The notes: a model not told the origin generated them from the letters alone. A stretch of 64,000 nt of DNA from an uncultured Pedosphaera sp. (GCA_903918755.1 CAIXFN010000082.1:1-64000), one strand, 5' to 3'; positions 57,306-64,000 are shown, numbered from the stretch's first letter. Made by a program: numbers and translations.

Positions 57306-57689
57306 CACGGCGGACAAAGTGTGGACATCGCGGGACAGCAGCCACCGACCGTCGCGCTGCCGTCGATATACGGTCAGGCGATATCCGGCGAACTGTGCCA
57401 CCTGCCCGCCGGCGTGCGGCGTCACAGAGAGTGCGTCCCGGCTCCGTGTATAGGCGACTTCGCCGACAACAACGACCTCCTCCAACTCGCTGGTGCAACA
57501 GATCCGCATCTGCTGGTGGGCGACCAGGAAGTGGGACGAAAATTTATCCCGGCCGAACGGTGCCTGGTCGGTGGCGAAAAAAACGACATCCTGCGCTACC
57601 AAGGTGAGCAGCCGGGCCAGGTCACCGGCATTGACGGCATTCAGCCAGGTGGAATGCACTGCGCGGATTTCTCGTTCATCTGATGTCAT
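57300..57689 (-). CDS. cassette gene: SnoaL-like/NTF2-fold (DUF4440-type) protein
   Basis: 129 aa. A cone-shaped NTF2-like domain is indicated by STWLNAVNAGDLARLLTLVAQDVVFFAT, a central strand block and a final YRRQRDGRWLLSRDVHTLS, the standard C-terminal strand of DUF4440/SnoaL proteins. Members are small-molecule binding or isomerase-like; substrate unknown. The stop TAA lies inside the attC box. Confidence 0.85.
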   Translation of the reverse strand: MTSDEREIRAVHSTWLNAVNAGDLARLLTLVAQDVVFFATDQAPFGRDKFSSHFLVAHQQMRICCTSELEEVVVVGEVAYTRSRDALSVTPHAGGQVAQFAGYRLTVYRRQRDGRWLLSRDVHTLSAVA

Positions 57690-57702
57690 AGCGTGGCTTG
57701 TG

Positions 57703-57773
57703 GCCTGACGGCCCGAGCTGAGCGACGGCGGCCGACGAGTCGCGCCGCCCAGCGCTGCGGCGGTTGGTTAGGG
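57703..57773 (-). repeat. attC site 6
   Basis: GCCTGAC (57703-57709) and GTTAGGG (57767-57773), 71 bp, with the L-box-like CCCGAGCTGAGCGACGGCGG. The right box contains the stop codon of the 57768 gene. Confidence 0.8.
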
Positions 57774-58088
57774 CGCGGTTTTGGGCTTTCTTTTTCCATA
57801 CACTCCAAGTGCAATGCGTAGCTGGGGCGAGAGCTTCGGCTTGGGCTTCTTCTTCCTCACCGTCGGGATGCCGTAAGCGCGTCCCTCGCGCAAGGCTGTC
57901 TCGATGCGTGCCCACTCTTTGACATCATCCGTCCGTGGCGCTCTAAACCTCACGCCCATGAAGACCATCTCGCGCCCGCACTGCGGACACGCTTGAACGA
58001 CGAGTTGTCGAGTGCCGCGAACATAATCATGCGGTTTCTTGAACACCTTCCGGCAACTAAAACAAACGTGCTGGCTGAGTGGCGGCAT
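57768..58088 (-). CDS. cassette gene: small zinc-ribbon protein
   Basis: 106 aa. Two Cys pairs, CFSCRK near residue 9 and CPQCGR near residue 34, form a zinc ribbon. The C-terminal half is basic (VRKKKPKPKLSPQLRIALG, then YGKRKPKTAP), suggesting nucleic-acid or ribosome contact. A recurrent cassette-type protein of unknown function. The stop TAA lies inside the attC box. Confidence 0.78.
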   Translation of the reverse strand: MPPLSQHVCFSCRKVFKKPHDYVRGTRQLVVQACPQCGREMVFMGVRFRAPRTDDVKEWARIETALREGRAYGIPTVRKKKPKPKLSPQLRIALGVYGKRKPKTAP

Positions 58089-58102
58089 GATGTCAGAATG
58101 TT

Positions 58103-58194
58103 GCCTAACGACTGAAGCTCAGCGACAGCGACCACGAGGCGAGCCGATTGCAATCGCAATGGCCCGCTGCCGTTCGCTGCCGCCTCTGTTTAGG
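58103..58194 (-). repeat. attC site 7
   Basis: GCCTAAC (58103-58109) and GTTTAGG (58188-58194), 92 bp. The left core GACTGAAGCTCAGCGACAGC faces CCGTTCGCTGCCGCC on the right, the best-paired site of the array. The right box contains the stop of the 58190 gene. Confidence 0.85.
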
Positions 58195-58771
58195 GGCCGA
58201 TGTCTTTCGAGTCTGCATGGTGAATTTCTGGTCCGAACCAAAGTCCAGCACCCCGCTGAACTGCGGCAAAACAATGGCGGAGCACGGGGCGAGAGTAAAG
58301 CCTGACAGCGGTAAGGCGTCCCCGAATATGCCGCTGGATGGGTCCGGACAATTTCCGCAGCGCCGGCCAATCGCACTCATCAGTTGGGTGCAGCGAACGC
58401 TTACGAGCACCCGCCTCGTTGCAGTGCCCAAAGTGCGAATGGTAACCGATCCCCTCGCGAATGCCGTCGAGATAAAGCTGCATGAGGCCAGCTCCCTCCC
58501 CGGCGAAGCGGAATATATGACCTGGAACGCCAGTGAGAGTGATGCGGCGAATGACCGGCTGGGCCATGATGGACGGCGACCAGAGCTGCAAATGACCCGC
58601 TGGGTGCGTACCCAGCGGAAAGGCGGCCTCCAACTCGGCAAGCGTGCGAAACTGGCGCACCTCGCAGTCAAACCTCGACGACAACTCGTAAATGACAATG
58701 TCCTCCGAGAACACAAATTGAACAAGGTCTCGCAAGTCGTCGCCCAGAGCATAAAAATCAAGGTTAGCCAT
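58190..58771 (-). CDS. cassette gene: hypothetical protein, 193 aa
   Basis: Soluble, no membrane segment. The N-terminus LDFYALGDDLRDLVQFVFSE and VIYELSSRFDCEVRQFRT looks like a mixed alpha/beta fold. No catalytic motif or family recognised. The largest cassette product here with no assignment. The stop lies in the attC box; the C-terminus (DIGP) is encoded up to that site. Confidence 0.7.
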   Translation of the reverse strand: MANLDFYALGDDLRDLVQFVFSEDIVIYELSSRFDCEVRQFRTLAELEAAFPLGTHPAGHLQLWSPSIMAQPVIRRITLTGVPGHIFRFAGEGAGLMQLYLDGIREGIGYHSHFGHCNEAGARKRSLHPTDECDWPALRKLSGPIQRHIRGRLTAVRLYSRPVLRHCFAAVQRGAGLWFGPEIHHADSKDIGP

Positions 58772-58786
58772 TCAGCGTGCGAAGTC

Positions 58787-58879
58787 GGCTACCGACCCGG
58801 GCTCAGCGACAGGGTCTGCGGGACACGTCGATCCCAACCGGGACGCGATGGCCGGGCTGGCGGTAGCGCATGATTAGGC
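58787..58879 (-). repeat. attC site 8
   Basis: GGCTACC (58787-58793) followed by GACCCGGGCTCAGCGAC, and ATTAGGC (58873-58879) at the other end; 93 bp. The right box contains the stop of the 58874 gene. Confidence 0.7.
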
Positions 58880-59191
58880 CGCATTAGTAATCTGTGGCCA
58901 GGGCGAGTCAAAAACATATTCAATAGAATCGGTGTGCAGGCAGAAACGCCAGCTTCCATCCGGTAACGGCTCGGAATCAAAGCCGATGATGTCCCAAGGC
59001 AGCTCGCGGTTGTCGTCGGCGTGCGAATCATCCGCGGAAATAATGCGTGGTCGCTCGAAGCGAGCCTGGGTCGCAAGTTCTGCCCGGTCCCAAGGATGCA
59101 AAGTGAGCAACAGTGCCTCGGACGATAACTGAAAGGCACTGACCCAGTGTGCGCTGCCATCGCGAAAGAGTGCCTGTTCGATTGTGGTCAC
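58874..59191 (-). CDS. cassette gene: hypothetical protein
   Basis: 105 aa, soluble and acidic. Pattern: EALLLTLHPWDRAELATQARFERPRIIS, DDNRELPWDIIGFDSEPLPDGSWRFCLHTDSIEYVFDSPWP. The last part looks like two beta strands closing a small sandwich. No family recognised with confidence. The stop lies within the attC box. Confidence 0.7.
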   Translation of the reverse strand: MTTIEQALFRDGSAHWVSAFQLSSEALLLTLHPWDRAELATQARFERPRIISADDSHADDNRELPWDIIGFDSEPLPDGSWRFCLHTDSIEYVFDSPWPQITNAA

Positions 59192-59203
59192 GCGTGTGTA
59201 GTG

Positions 59204-59302
59204 GGCTAACGTTCAGAGGTCGAGCACGCGGCTTCAAAACCCGTGAACCGTGAAGCGGAACCGGAATGACCATTTCGCGTTGCTGGAAGCGATTTGTTAC
59301 GG
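59204..59302 (-). repeat. attC site 9
   Basis: GGCTAAC (59204-59210) and GTTACGG (59296-59302), 99 bp, with GTTCAGAGGTCGAGCACGCG as the left core. Confidence 0.7.
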
Positions 59303-59309
59303 CGTTGAT

Positions 59310-59789
59310 TCATGGATTAGTCATGATGCTCCGCAGTTTCCTGGCTTCAGCTGCGGGCAGCTTCTTGAGCAAAGGCCTGATGGTCTCATTGCCGACCATC
59401 TTGTCTTCGCGCATATAAAGCCAATCAGAAATATCTGCGTCTGGAACCTCAATCCTGTCTCCCAATTTTACGCTGGACAAAATCTCGGGGTCGTTGTTTA
59501 TCGTGCCCATAATCTTGCCAGTTTGCTTCTGGAGGTCGATGACCCAAAAATGTTCGGTGCCTCGCTTATCGGTAATTTTTACCTTCAGTGAAAACTCCCT
59601 CTCGCCATGCTCCGGTTTATCGAAAGTCTTCCAGAATTCGGGGAGTGTGCCGAGCGCCTTTGAAATGGCGGCAAGCATCTCAGGATCGTCGTCGGCAATG
59701 TCGATAATCGGATCCTTCTTAGAGCACGCGGCAAACAGGGCGAACAGTGCCGCAAGAATAGCCAGGGTGATGGGAGATGTGCGATTCAT
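59310..59789 (-). CDS. cassette gene: DUF2314-like lipoprotein
   Basis: 159 aa from the ATG at 59789. N-terminal lipoprotein signal with lipobox FAAC (residues 19-22), then an acidic linker. The rest resembles the DUF2314 fold (FSLKVKITDKRGTEHFWVIDL, GTINNDPEILSSVKLGDRIEVPDADISDWLYM), a small domain of unknown function found in many Gram-negatives. Longer frames upstream run into the next attC site, so the later start is preferred. Confidence 0.75.
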   Translation of the reverse strand: MNRTSPITLAILAALFALFAACSKKDPIIDIADDDPEMLAAISKALGTLPEFWKTFDKPEHGEREFSLKVKITDKRGTEHFWVIDLQKQTGKIMGTINNDPEILSSVKLGDRIEVPDADISDWLYMREDKMVGNETIRPLLKKLPAAEARKLRSIMTNP

Positions 59790-59807
59790 GGTGAGAGGTG
59801 TCGGGTA

Positions 59808-59900
59808 GCGTAACGACCCAAGTTCAGCAACCCGAACCGCGGGAAGCCGCGATTGCAACTGCAACGGCTTGCCGCCGTTCGTTGCAGCGCATGGTTGGGC
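59808..59900 (-). repeat. attC site 10
   Basis: GCGTAAC (59808-59814), then GACCCAAGTTCAGCAACCC, and GTTGGGC (59894-59900); 93 bp. Confidence 0.75.
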
Positions 59901-59928
59901 GATGTGGTTGAATTCGGAAAGTGCTGGG

Positions 59929-60300
59929 TCATGTGTCGGTTGCGGCGTGCAAGGCGATGCAGTTGCCTTCGGAATCGAGCACCTCCGCCCGGAAACCGTA
60001 TTGGCCGAGCGAGTGAATCTCGGACTGCACGGTGCCACCATTGGCGCGGACGGCTGCGACCGCGGCGCGCAGTCGCCCGGTGACGCCCAAATAAATCATC
60101 ACGCCATCAGCAGAAGGTTTGAAGCCCGGAACCACACAAACGCAACCCATAACCTCTCCGTCCTCGGTGGGGAGCCAGCCCGTTGGAACATCGCCAACCA
60201 TTTCTTTCCTTACGGGGGCAGCCAGAACGGCAGAGTAGAATTGGATGGCGCGGTCCAAATCCAGCGCGGGGATATCATACCAGACGACGTTTGGTTTCAT
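59929..60300 (-). CDS. cassette gene: VOC (glyoxalase/bleomycin-resistance fold) protein
   Basis: 123 aa, a single VOC domain: VVWYDIPALDLDRAIQFYSAVL, then MIYLGVTGRLRAAVAAVRANGG and AEVLDSEGNCIALHA. The last block carries the typical metal-side strand (DSEGNCIAL), but the full His/Glu metal set is not obvious. Members act as lyases, isomerases or binding proteins; substrate unknown. Confidence 0.88.
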   Translation of the reverse strand: MKPNVVWYDIPALDLDRAIQFYSAVLAAPVRKEMVGDVPTGWLPTEDGEVMGCVCVVPGFKPSADGVMIYLGVTGRLRAAVAAVRANGGTVQSEIHSLGQYGFRAEVLDSEGNCIALHAATDT

Positions 60301-60309
60301 GGTGTTTTC

Positions 60310-60387
60310 TTTATGTTGATCGGAGGTATTGCGCGTCGATGTTTTTTTGCGACGGCCTGCCGCCGTTCGCTGCAGCGCATGGTAGGC
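60310..60387 (-). repeat. attC-like site 11, half recognisable
   Basis: The right half GCCGTTCGCTGCAGCGCATG ends in GGTAGGC (60381-60387), as in sites 7 and 10. The left box is decayed, with no clear GCCTAAC. Confidence 0.55.
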
Positions 60388-60394
60388 GCGCAGA

Positions 60395-60715
60395 TCATGA
60401 TTTCCGAATAACCACAGCTGTGCCGTAACACAACACCTCGGTGGCCGAATTCACGACTTCAGAGGCGTCATATCGGACACCAACGATGGCGTTGGCTCCA
60501 AGATGTGTAGCCTGCTTCAGCATTGAATCGTATGCTTGCTGACGGGCCTGCTCGCACATCTCGGTGTAAGCGCCGATATTCCCACCGATAACGTTCTTGA
60601 GTCCGCCCATAATGCCTTGGGCGATGGTTGGTGAGCGAACAATGATGCCACGAACCAAACCCTTGTATTCGGTGATTTGGTATCCCTCGATGGTGAAGGT
60701 AGTAGTGATAAACAT
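60395..60715 (-). CDS. cassette gene: YbjQ-family (DUF74) protein
   Basis: 106 aa, the usual size. The sequence YKGLVRGIIVRSPTIAQGIMGGLKNVIGGNIGAYTEMCEQAR, then AMLKQ-type helix and GANAIVGVRYDASEV, is the standard YbjQ pattern (heavy-metal-binding-like pentameric fold, function unknown). Confidence 0.9.
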   Translation of the reverse strand: MFITTTFTIEGYQITEYKGLVRGIIVRSPTIAQGIMGGLKNVIGGNIGAYTEMCEQARQQAYDSMLKQATHLGANAIVGVRYDASEVVNSATEVLCYGTAVVIRKS

Positions 60716-60735
60716 AATTGAGATGGTGGGAGTGC

Positions 60736-60865
60736 GCCTAACGACAAAAGCTCAGCGGCCTGGCCCACCCGTCCTCCGTAGCAGTGCTGCTGCGGAGGAT
60801 GGACGGGACGCATGAAATGCAAACCGCGGGGTCATGCCGGATTCGCTGCGGCGCATGGTGGGGCC
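60736..60865 (-). repeat. attC site 12 with internal hairpin
   Basis: GCCTAAC (60736-60742), AAAAGCTCAGCGGCCTGG, and GTGGGGC (60859-60865); 130 bp. The centre is a strong palindrome (60768-60807). Confidence 0.75.
60768..60807. repeat. palindromic element inside attC site 12
   Basis: CCCGTCCTCCGTAGCAG pairs with CTGCGGAGGATGGACGGG with few mismatches. Related in sequence (TCCTCC/GGAGGA arms) to the elements in sites 1, 2 and 4. Confidence 0.75.
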
Positions 60866-60879
60866 AGGTCACACTCATC

Positions 60880-61293
60880 TCACATCCCCTCAATGCCCCG
60901 AAACAAGCCTTCATCATCAACGAGTCCGGCAAACTCCGCGAACCCCATGTTGGCAATCGAGAGGTTGCTGTCGATCTGAGAAATCGCCGCCGCAACGGCG
61001 CGAAACTCACGCCCGCGCTCCTCCCCTAAATCTACAACGAGCAGCGGATGGTCTGGCTGAGAAATCGCCACGCTGTCCGCAACCACCATGAAGGAATGCG
61101 GGTAGTCTTCTGGTAGCGCGGCCATCAGTTGCTCCACGGTCATGCCGTTATTCGCCCGGTCATCGACGACCTCCATGTTGAACAGGAAAATGTCGCCGGG
61201 CTCACGGGCTGCCCCGATGAGTCTGTCCCAGGCTGACTGGTCGGAGAAATCCGTTCGGATAAGCAGGGCGTTCTCAGATGTCGGTATGCTCAT
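60880..61293 (-). CDS. cassette gene: DUF6924-like protein
   Basis: 137 aa, soluble. The pattern ALLIRTDFSDQSAWDRLIGAARE, then DGMTVEQLMAAL-like segment, DHPLLVVDLGEERGREFRAVAAAISQIDSNLSIANMGFAEFA, fits the small DUF6924 family of unknown function. Family call moderate. Confidence 0.78.
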   Translation of the reverse strand: MSIPTSENALLIRTDFSDQSAWDRLIGAAREPGDIFLFNMEVVDDRANNGMTVEQLMAALPEDYPHSFMVVADSVAISQPDHPLLVVDLGEERGREFRAVAAAISQIDSNLSIANMGFAEFAGLVDDEGLFRGIEGM

Positions 61294-61313
61294 ATTTTTG
61301 GTGTAGTGTGGTG

Positions 61314-61404
61314 GGCTGACTTCCAGAGCTCAGCGACGGCGTCGACGAAGTGCGCCGGTTGCAATCGCGACGCTTCCGGGGGGTGCTGCAGCTCATCGTC
61401 AGGC
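61314..61404 (-). repeat. attC site 13
   Basis: GGCTGAC (61314-61320), then TTCCAGAGCTCAGCGACGG, and GTCAGGC (61398-61404); 91 bp. The right box contains the stop of the 61399 gene. Confidence 0.8.
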
Positions 61405-61710
61405 GGCATGATCGTATTTCCCAAGTATCTCTGAGAACTCGTCCTCAATATTGGCGAAAACCTCACAGTCGCAATGCCCGCCGTGCTCGCGCGACCAAGG
61501 AACGATGCGCTCCACGTCGAGGCCGCGTTTCGGGAGAAACTCTGTTGTGACTCGCAGCGTAGGGTCGCACTCCGCAGCGCCGTCGTCCTCAAGATGGTCG
61601 AACAAGTCGCGCAAATCTTGAGGAGGCATCGGAAGCGAAGCAATGACCTTCCGGTGCTCCTGCTCGCTCCACGCCTTCTTCAGTTCGACTTTGCGTGGGT
61701 CTTTGTTCAT
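61399..61710 (-). CDS. cassette gene: DUF2695 protein
   Basis: 103 aa. KKAWSEQEHRKVIASLPMPPQDLRDLFDHLE, CDPTLRVTTEFLPKRGLDVERIVPWSREHGGHCDCEVFANIED match DUF2695, a small family with conserved Cys/His residues of unknown function. Confidence 0.88.
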   Translation of the reverse strand: MNKDPRKVELKKAWSEQEHRKVIASLPMPPQDLRDLFDHLEDDGAAECDPTLRVTTEFLPKRGLDVERIVPWSREHGGHCDCEVFANIEDEFSEILGKYDHAA

Positions 61711-61724
61711 GGCGTATTAATGTA

Positions 61725-61895
61725 CACTAACGATAATTATACTGGATCACTCGTCAACATGAATCCTGCATCCGCCGCCTCCCCGCGTCGCCCGGGAGCT
61801 TCTGTTTTCACTTGCCAACTACACCGAACAGGACCGTCGGACGCGACGGCGGTTGCAAACTTGACGCGATAGCCGGGTTCGTTGTAACGCATGGG
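61725..61895 (-). repeat. attC-like site 14, enlarged
   Basis: Left box CACTAAC (61725-61731); the right half carries GGTTCGTTGTAACGCATGGGC (split as GGTTCGTTGTAACGC then ATGGGC). At about 170 bp it is longer than most, with no clear internal gene. Confidence 0.5.
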
Positions 61896-61924
61896 CTGCA
61901 TTGCTGGGAAAATGGCGCGCGTCA

Positions 61925-62407
61925 TCATGGCGCTTTCGGTTCATTCGGCTTTGGGTGGTGGGGCATTCCTTTTTCAGGGTGAACCTTCTTAACGGAGTAG
62001 CGGCTTGAGGCGCTGGCAAACGTTTTCGGCGGCTTGTCGGACATGTCGTTTTCCGCAATGGTCATTATCCCGTCCTCAATTTTGATGATGGCGAAGACTA
62101 CTGTGCCGATGGCATTAGTTGATGGGGGCGAACAATCTTTGATCGTGGCGTGCAGCTGCTGTGGGTCGGTGCCCAAAGGTAGCGTAAAGGTCGTCCTATA
62201 CCAGCCCACGTTGTTACGATAGTGGAGCGAGTTGCCCGTGATAATGATGGAACATTTGCCTCCCGCCCCTTCGCCTTCCCAAGAGCCTTGGAGAGGCTTT
62301 AGTTCTCCAGCGATTGGTGTCGGCGTACTCTGGCAAGCGGTGAACAAGGCCGCTAGTGACAAGGCCAAAGCGCCCGACATGAACTGTCCGTTGGTTGCTT
62401 TCTTCAT
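61925..62407 (-). CDS. cassette gene: lipoprotein with TIGR03067-like domain
   Basis: 160 aa. Lipoprotein signal with lipobox FTAC (about residues 22-25). LKPLQGSWEGEGAGGKCSIIITGNSLHYRN and FAIIKIEDGIMTIAENDMSDKPPKTF resemble the TIGR03067 repeat family common in Planctomycetes and Verrucomicrobia. First cassette in the reading direction; no integrase follows upstream. Confidence 0.78.
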   Translation of the reverse strand: MKKATNGQFMSGALALSLAALFTACQSTPTPIAGELKPLQGSWEGEGAGGKCSIIITGNSLHYRNNVGWYRTTFTLPLGTDPQQLHATIKDCSPPSTNAIGTVVFAIIKIEDGIMTIAENDMSDKPPKTFASASSRYSVKKVHPEKGMPHHPKPNEPKAP

Positions 62408-62758
62408 GCGGTGTGGAATTTGGCCTGTGTGTGCTGCGGCCTAGCAATAATTGTAATGTATGACATTCATGATAAAGCCAGCCTCCGCGCATCGCAAGGC
62501 TGTTCCTGCTTGATCTCAAATTTTCAAAACTTATTGCAGTATGGCGCTGATGTCGGACTGCTGGCTCCCAATTCCAAAGGTCGCAGAGCCGTGTTTGGCG
62601 CAACATTGTTGAGGGTGATGGGTTTGTTGATGGCTACCCGGGGTGCGGGCGCGCAACCCGTGCCAACACAGAGCCGTGGGGCACAAGGTTGAGAATGAGG
62701 AATGGGGGACGCAATTAAATTCTGTCCCCTTTTGCCGTTCTTCGGCATTTAGAGGTAG
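62408..62758. other. intergenic region at the head of the cassette array
   Basis: Holds a GCCTAGC box (about 62440-62446) that could be the last attC half-site or an attI remnant, an AT-rich stretch (62447-62480) that could serve as promoter for the array, and a hairpin at 62705-62729. No integrase fragment is seen. Confidence 0.45.
62705..62729. repeat. GGGGAC...GTCCCC palindrome
   Basis: GGGGACGCAATTAAATTCTG followed by TCCCC: a 25-base imperfect palindrome centred on AATTAAATT. Short GC-armed, AATT-centred repeats of this type are often mobilised by REP-associated tyrosine transposases; none is in the window. Confidence 0.55.
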
Positions 62759-64000
62759 ATGCAGGAATGGAATGATGTCGAATTGTTGCGCGAATACGTG
62801 GACCGCGGTTCCGGGGAAGCGTTTGCCGCGCTCGTCCGGCGGCACATCGACAAGGTTTACTCGGTGGCGTTGCGCCATTCCCGCAATCCGAATCATGCGG
62901 AAGAAATCACGCAGTCTGTCTTCGTTATTTTCGCCACGAAAGCGCGGGTCATCGGTCCCGGGGTGATCCTCGCGGGATGGTTTTACGAAACGGCGCGGCG
63001 CAGCGCGCTGACTTTGCTCAAGAGTGAAATCCGTCGCACCCGACGGGAAGTTGAGGCGCACCAGCAAACCATGATCGAAGCCAATGAAACGGACGCCTGG
63101 GCGCAAATGGCGCCCCTGTTGGATGCGGCCATCGCCCGCCTGAGTGTCAAGGATCGTCACGCGGTAGTTTTGCGATTCTTTGACGGCAAGAGCATGCAGG
63201 ATGTCGGCGCGGCGTTTGGGGCGAGTGAGGAGGCTGCCAAAAAGCGGGTCAATCGCGCGGTGGGAAAGTTGCGCCAGTACTTTTTGCGACGTGGAGTGGT
63301 GCTGTCGACTGCGGTGGTGGGGGCGGTCCTTTCCGCGAACGCCGTGCAGGCCGCCCCGGCGGTTCTGGCAAAATCCGTGGTCGTTGCCGGCCTGGCCGCG
63401 GGCGCAGCTTCGGGCACCACAACTTTGACGATCATTCAGGGAGGGTTGAAATTTATGGCATGGACAAAATTCAAAATGGGCCTGGGCGCGTTCATCGTCG
63501 TCGGGCTTTCGGTAGCGCTCCTGAAGGAACAACAGGCCCGGACGAGATTGGTCCGGGAAAACGCCTCCTTGCGGGATCAATTGGCGGAACGGCAAGGCGA
63601 TGATGCCAGTCGTTCCAGTCGCACTGTTTTGATCAGCAGCCGGCCGCATTTGCCGGCACCGCGAATGATGGCATTGACGCCGCCATCCGCGGGGGCGCCG
63701 GCGGAGGAGCTGCCACCGGGCAGTCTTTACGCCCGGTTGTTGAAAGCGGGGAGTGACGTCCATCTGACGGCGGCGCAAGTGGAGCCTTATCTCCGGGCGA
63801 ATGGGCGCAACGCCGGCAGTCTCCTGGCGGCTTTCCGGGCCACGGGTGAGGCGGCATTGTTGCAGGAAGCGTTGATGAAATATCCAAATGATCCGCAGAT
63901 GGATTTCGCCGCGGCGGTCAACAAGGATCTGCCACCCGAAGAACACCGCAAGTGGCTGGAGGAATTCAAAAAATCAGCGCCGGACAATGCCCTGGCAAAC
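62759..64000 (+). CDS. ECF-type RNA polymerase sigma factor with C-terminal extension (partial at window end)
   Basis: At least 414 aa; the frame is still open at the window edge. Sigma region 2 is EAFAALVRRHIDKVYSVALRHSRNPNHAEEITQSVFVIFATKA, and region 4 is LSVKDRHAVVLRFFDGKSMQDVGAAFGASEEAAKKRVNRAVGKLR. A Gly/Ala-rich hydrophobic stretch (about 185-225) and a membrane-like helix (about 240-258) follow, then an extracytoplasmic-looking tail, the architecture of the numerous PVC-group sigma factors that carry their own sensor part. AGAGGT 3 bases before the ATG is a good ribosome binding site. Confidence 0.9.
   Translation, partial: MQEWNDVELLREYVDRGSGEAFAALVRRHIDKVYSVALRHSRNPNHAEEITQSVFVIFATKARVIGPGVILAGWFYETARRSALTLLKSEIRRTRREVEAHQQTMIEANETDAWAQMAPLLDAAIARLSVKDRHAVVLRFFDGKSMQDVGAAFGASEEAAKKRVNRAVGKLRQYFLRRGVVLSTAVVGAVLSANAVQAAPAVLAKSVVVAGLAAGAASGTTTLTIIQGGLKFMAWTKFKMGLGAFIVVGLSVALLKEQQARTRLVRENASLRDQLAERQGDDASRSSRTVLISSRPHLPAPRMMALTPPSAGAPAEELPPGSLYARLLKAGSDVHLTAAQVEPYLRANGRNAGSLLAAFRATGEAALLQEALMKYPNDPQMDFAAAVNKDLPPEEHRKWLEEFKKSAPDNALAN

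Larger units (their letters stand above)
54786..62450 (-). mobile_element. chromosomal integron gene-cassette array without integrase (CALIN)
   Basis: Fourteen small genes, all on the minus strand, are separated by imperfect palindromes with the architecture of attC sites: a GCCTAAC-type box, then GAC-AAGCTCAGCGAC-like L-box sequence, a variable centre and a complementary half ending in GTTAGGC-type boxes. Several gene stop codons lie inside the attC box, a hallmark of cassettes (57300, 57768, 58190, 58874, 61399). Cassettes are 300-700 bp. Products include typical cassette cargo (VOC, SnoaL-like, YbjQ, DUF2695, YdeI-like, small zinc ribbon). No tyrosine recombinase gene lies at either end within the window. 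Confidence 0.85.

Noticed and set aside
54800-62450. Regularly recurring palindromes suggesting a CRISPR array
   Set aside because: Repeats are about 70-245 bp, imperfect, spaced by 300-700 bp and separated by intact genes whose stops lie in them: attC-like cassettes, not CRISPR.

Overview
The window looks like a chromosomal segment of a Verrucomicrobiota bacterium, probably of the Pedosphaera/Limisphaera type. The evidence is a set of traits familiar from that group: an ECF sigma factor with a long C-terminal extension, a pseudopilin with an H-X9-DG-like C-terminus, very large secreted LamG/Ig/PA14/fibronectin proteins, a multiheme cytochrome c with a PA14 insert, and many intergenic hairpin repeats. 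The lineage is inferred from gene content only. No rRNA, tRNA, CRISPR array, transposase or integrase gene was seen.

Layout. (1) 0-5 kb: a visibly AT-rich island with a small membrane protein, a ParA/MinD-type ATPase with a C-terminal membrane anchor, and a convergent SIR2-TPR protein of the kind found in NAD-depleting anti-phage systems. (2) 5-10 kb: a gene-poor stretch, a lipoprotein-chaA antiporter pair, a repeat-rich gap and a pseudopilin. (3) 9.7-13.5 kb: a metal-uptake operon (small membrane protein, porin, zinc-type binding protein, ABC permease) without its ATPase. (4) 13.7-20.4 kb: the complete F1Fo ATP synthase operon atpB-E-F-H-A-G-D-C, closed by a terminator. (5) 20.4-38.5 kb: ppk2, tilS-ftsH, a two-gene nucleotide-sugar operon that includes a sugar-kinase/UDP-sugar pyrophosphorylase fusion, a LamG protein, a TPR-sulfotransferase, a glycosidase-like protein and putA. 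(6) 38.5-53.6 kb: large secreted proteins, a five-heme cytochrome/beta-propeller pair, and a translationally coupled membrane pair resembling an ExbB/MotA-ExbD/MotB ion channel. (7) 53.6-54.9 kb: a repeat-rich gap that is an inverted relative of the 7.8-8.7 kb gap. (8) 54.8-62.5 kb: fourteen small genes, all on the minus strand, separated by sites with the architecture of integron attC recombination sites. This is a chromosomal gene-cassette array with no integrase in view (a CALIN). (9) 62.76 kb to the end: an ECF sigma factor cut by the window edge.

How the parts work together. The core (13.7-38.5 kb) is vertical housekeeping: energy conversion, tRNA modification, membrane proteolysis, polyphosphate and proline metabolism. 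Accessory DNA sits at the two ends: the SIR2/ParA island on the left and the cassette array on the right. Between each end and the core lies one member of an inverted pair of composite repeats.

Most noteworthy: the cassette array, the SIR2-TPR/ParA-TM island, the ExbB/ExbD-like pair with a degenerate protease-like tail, the kinase-pyrophosphorylase fusion, and the inverted composite repeat.
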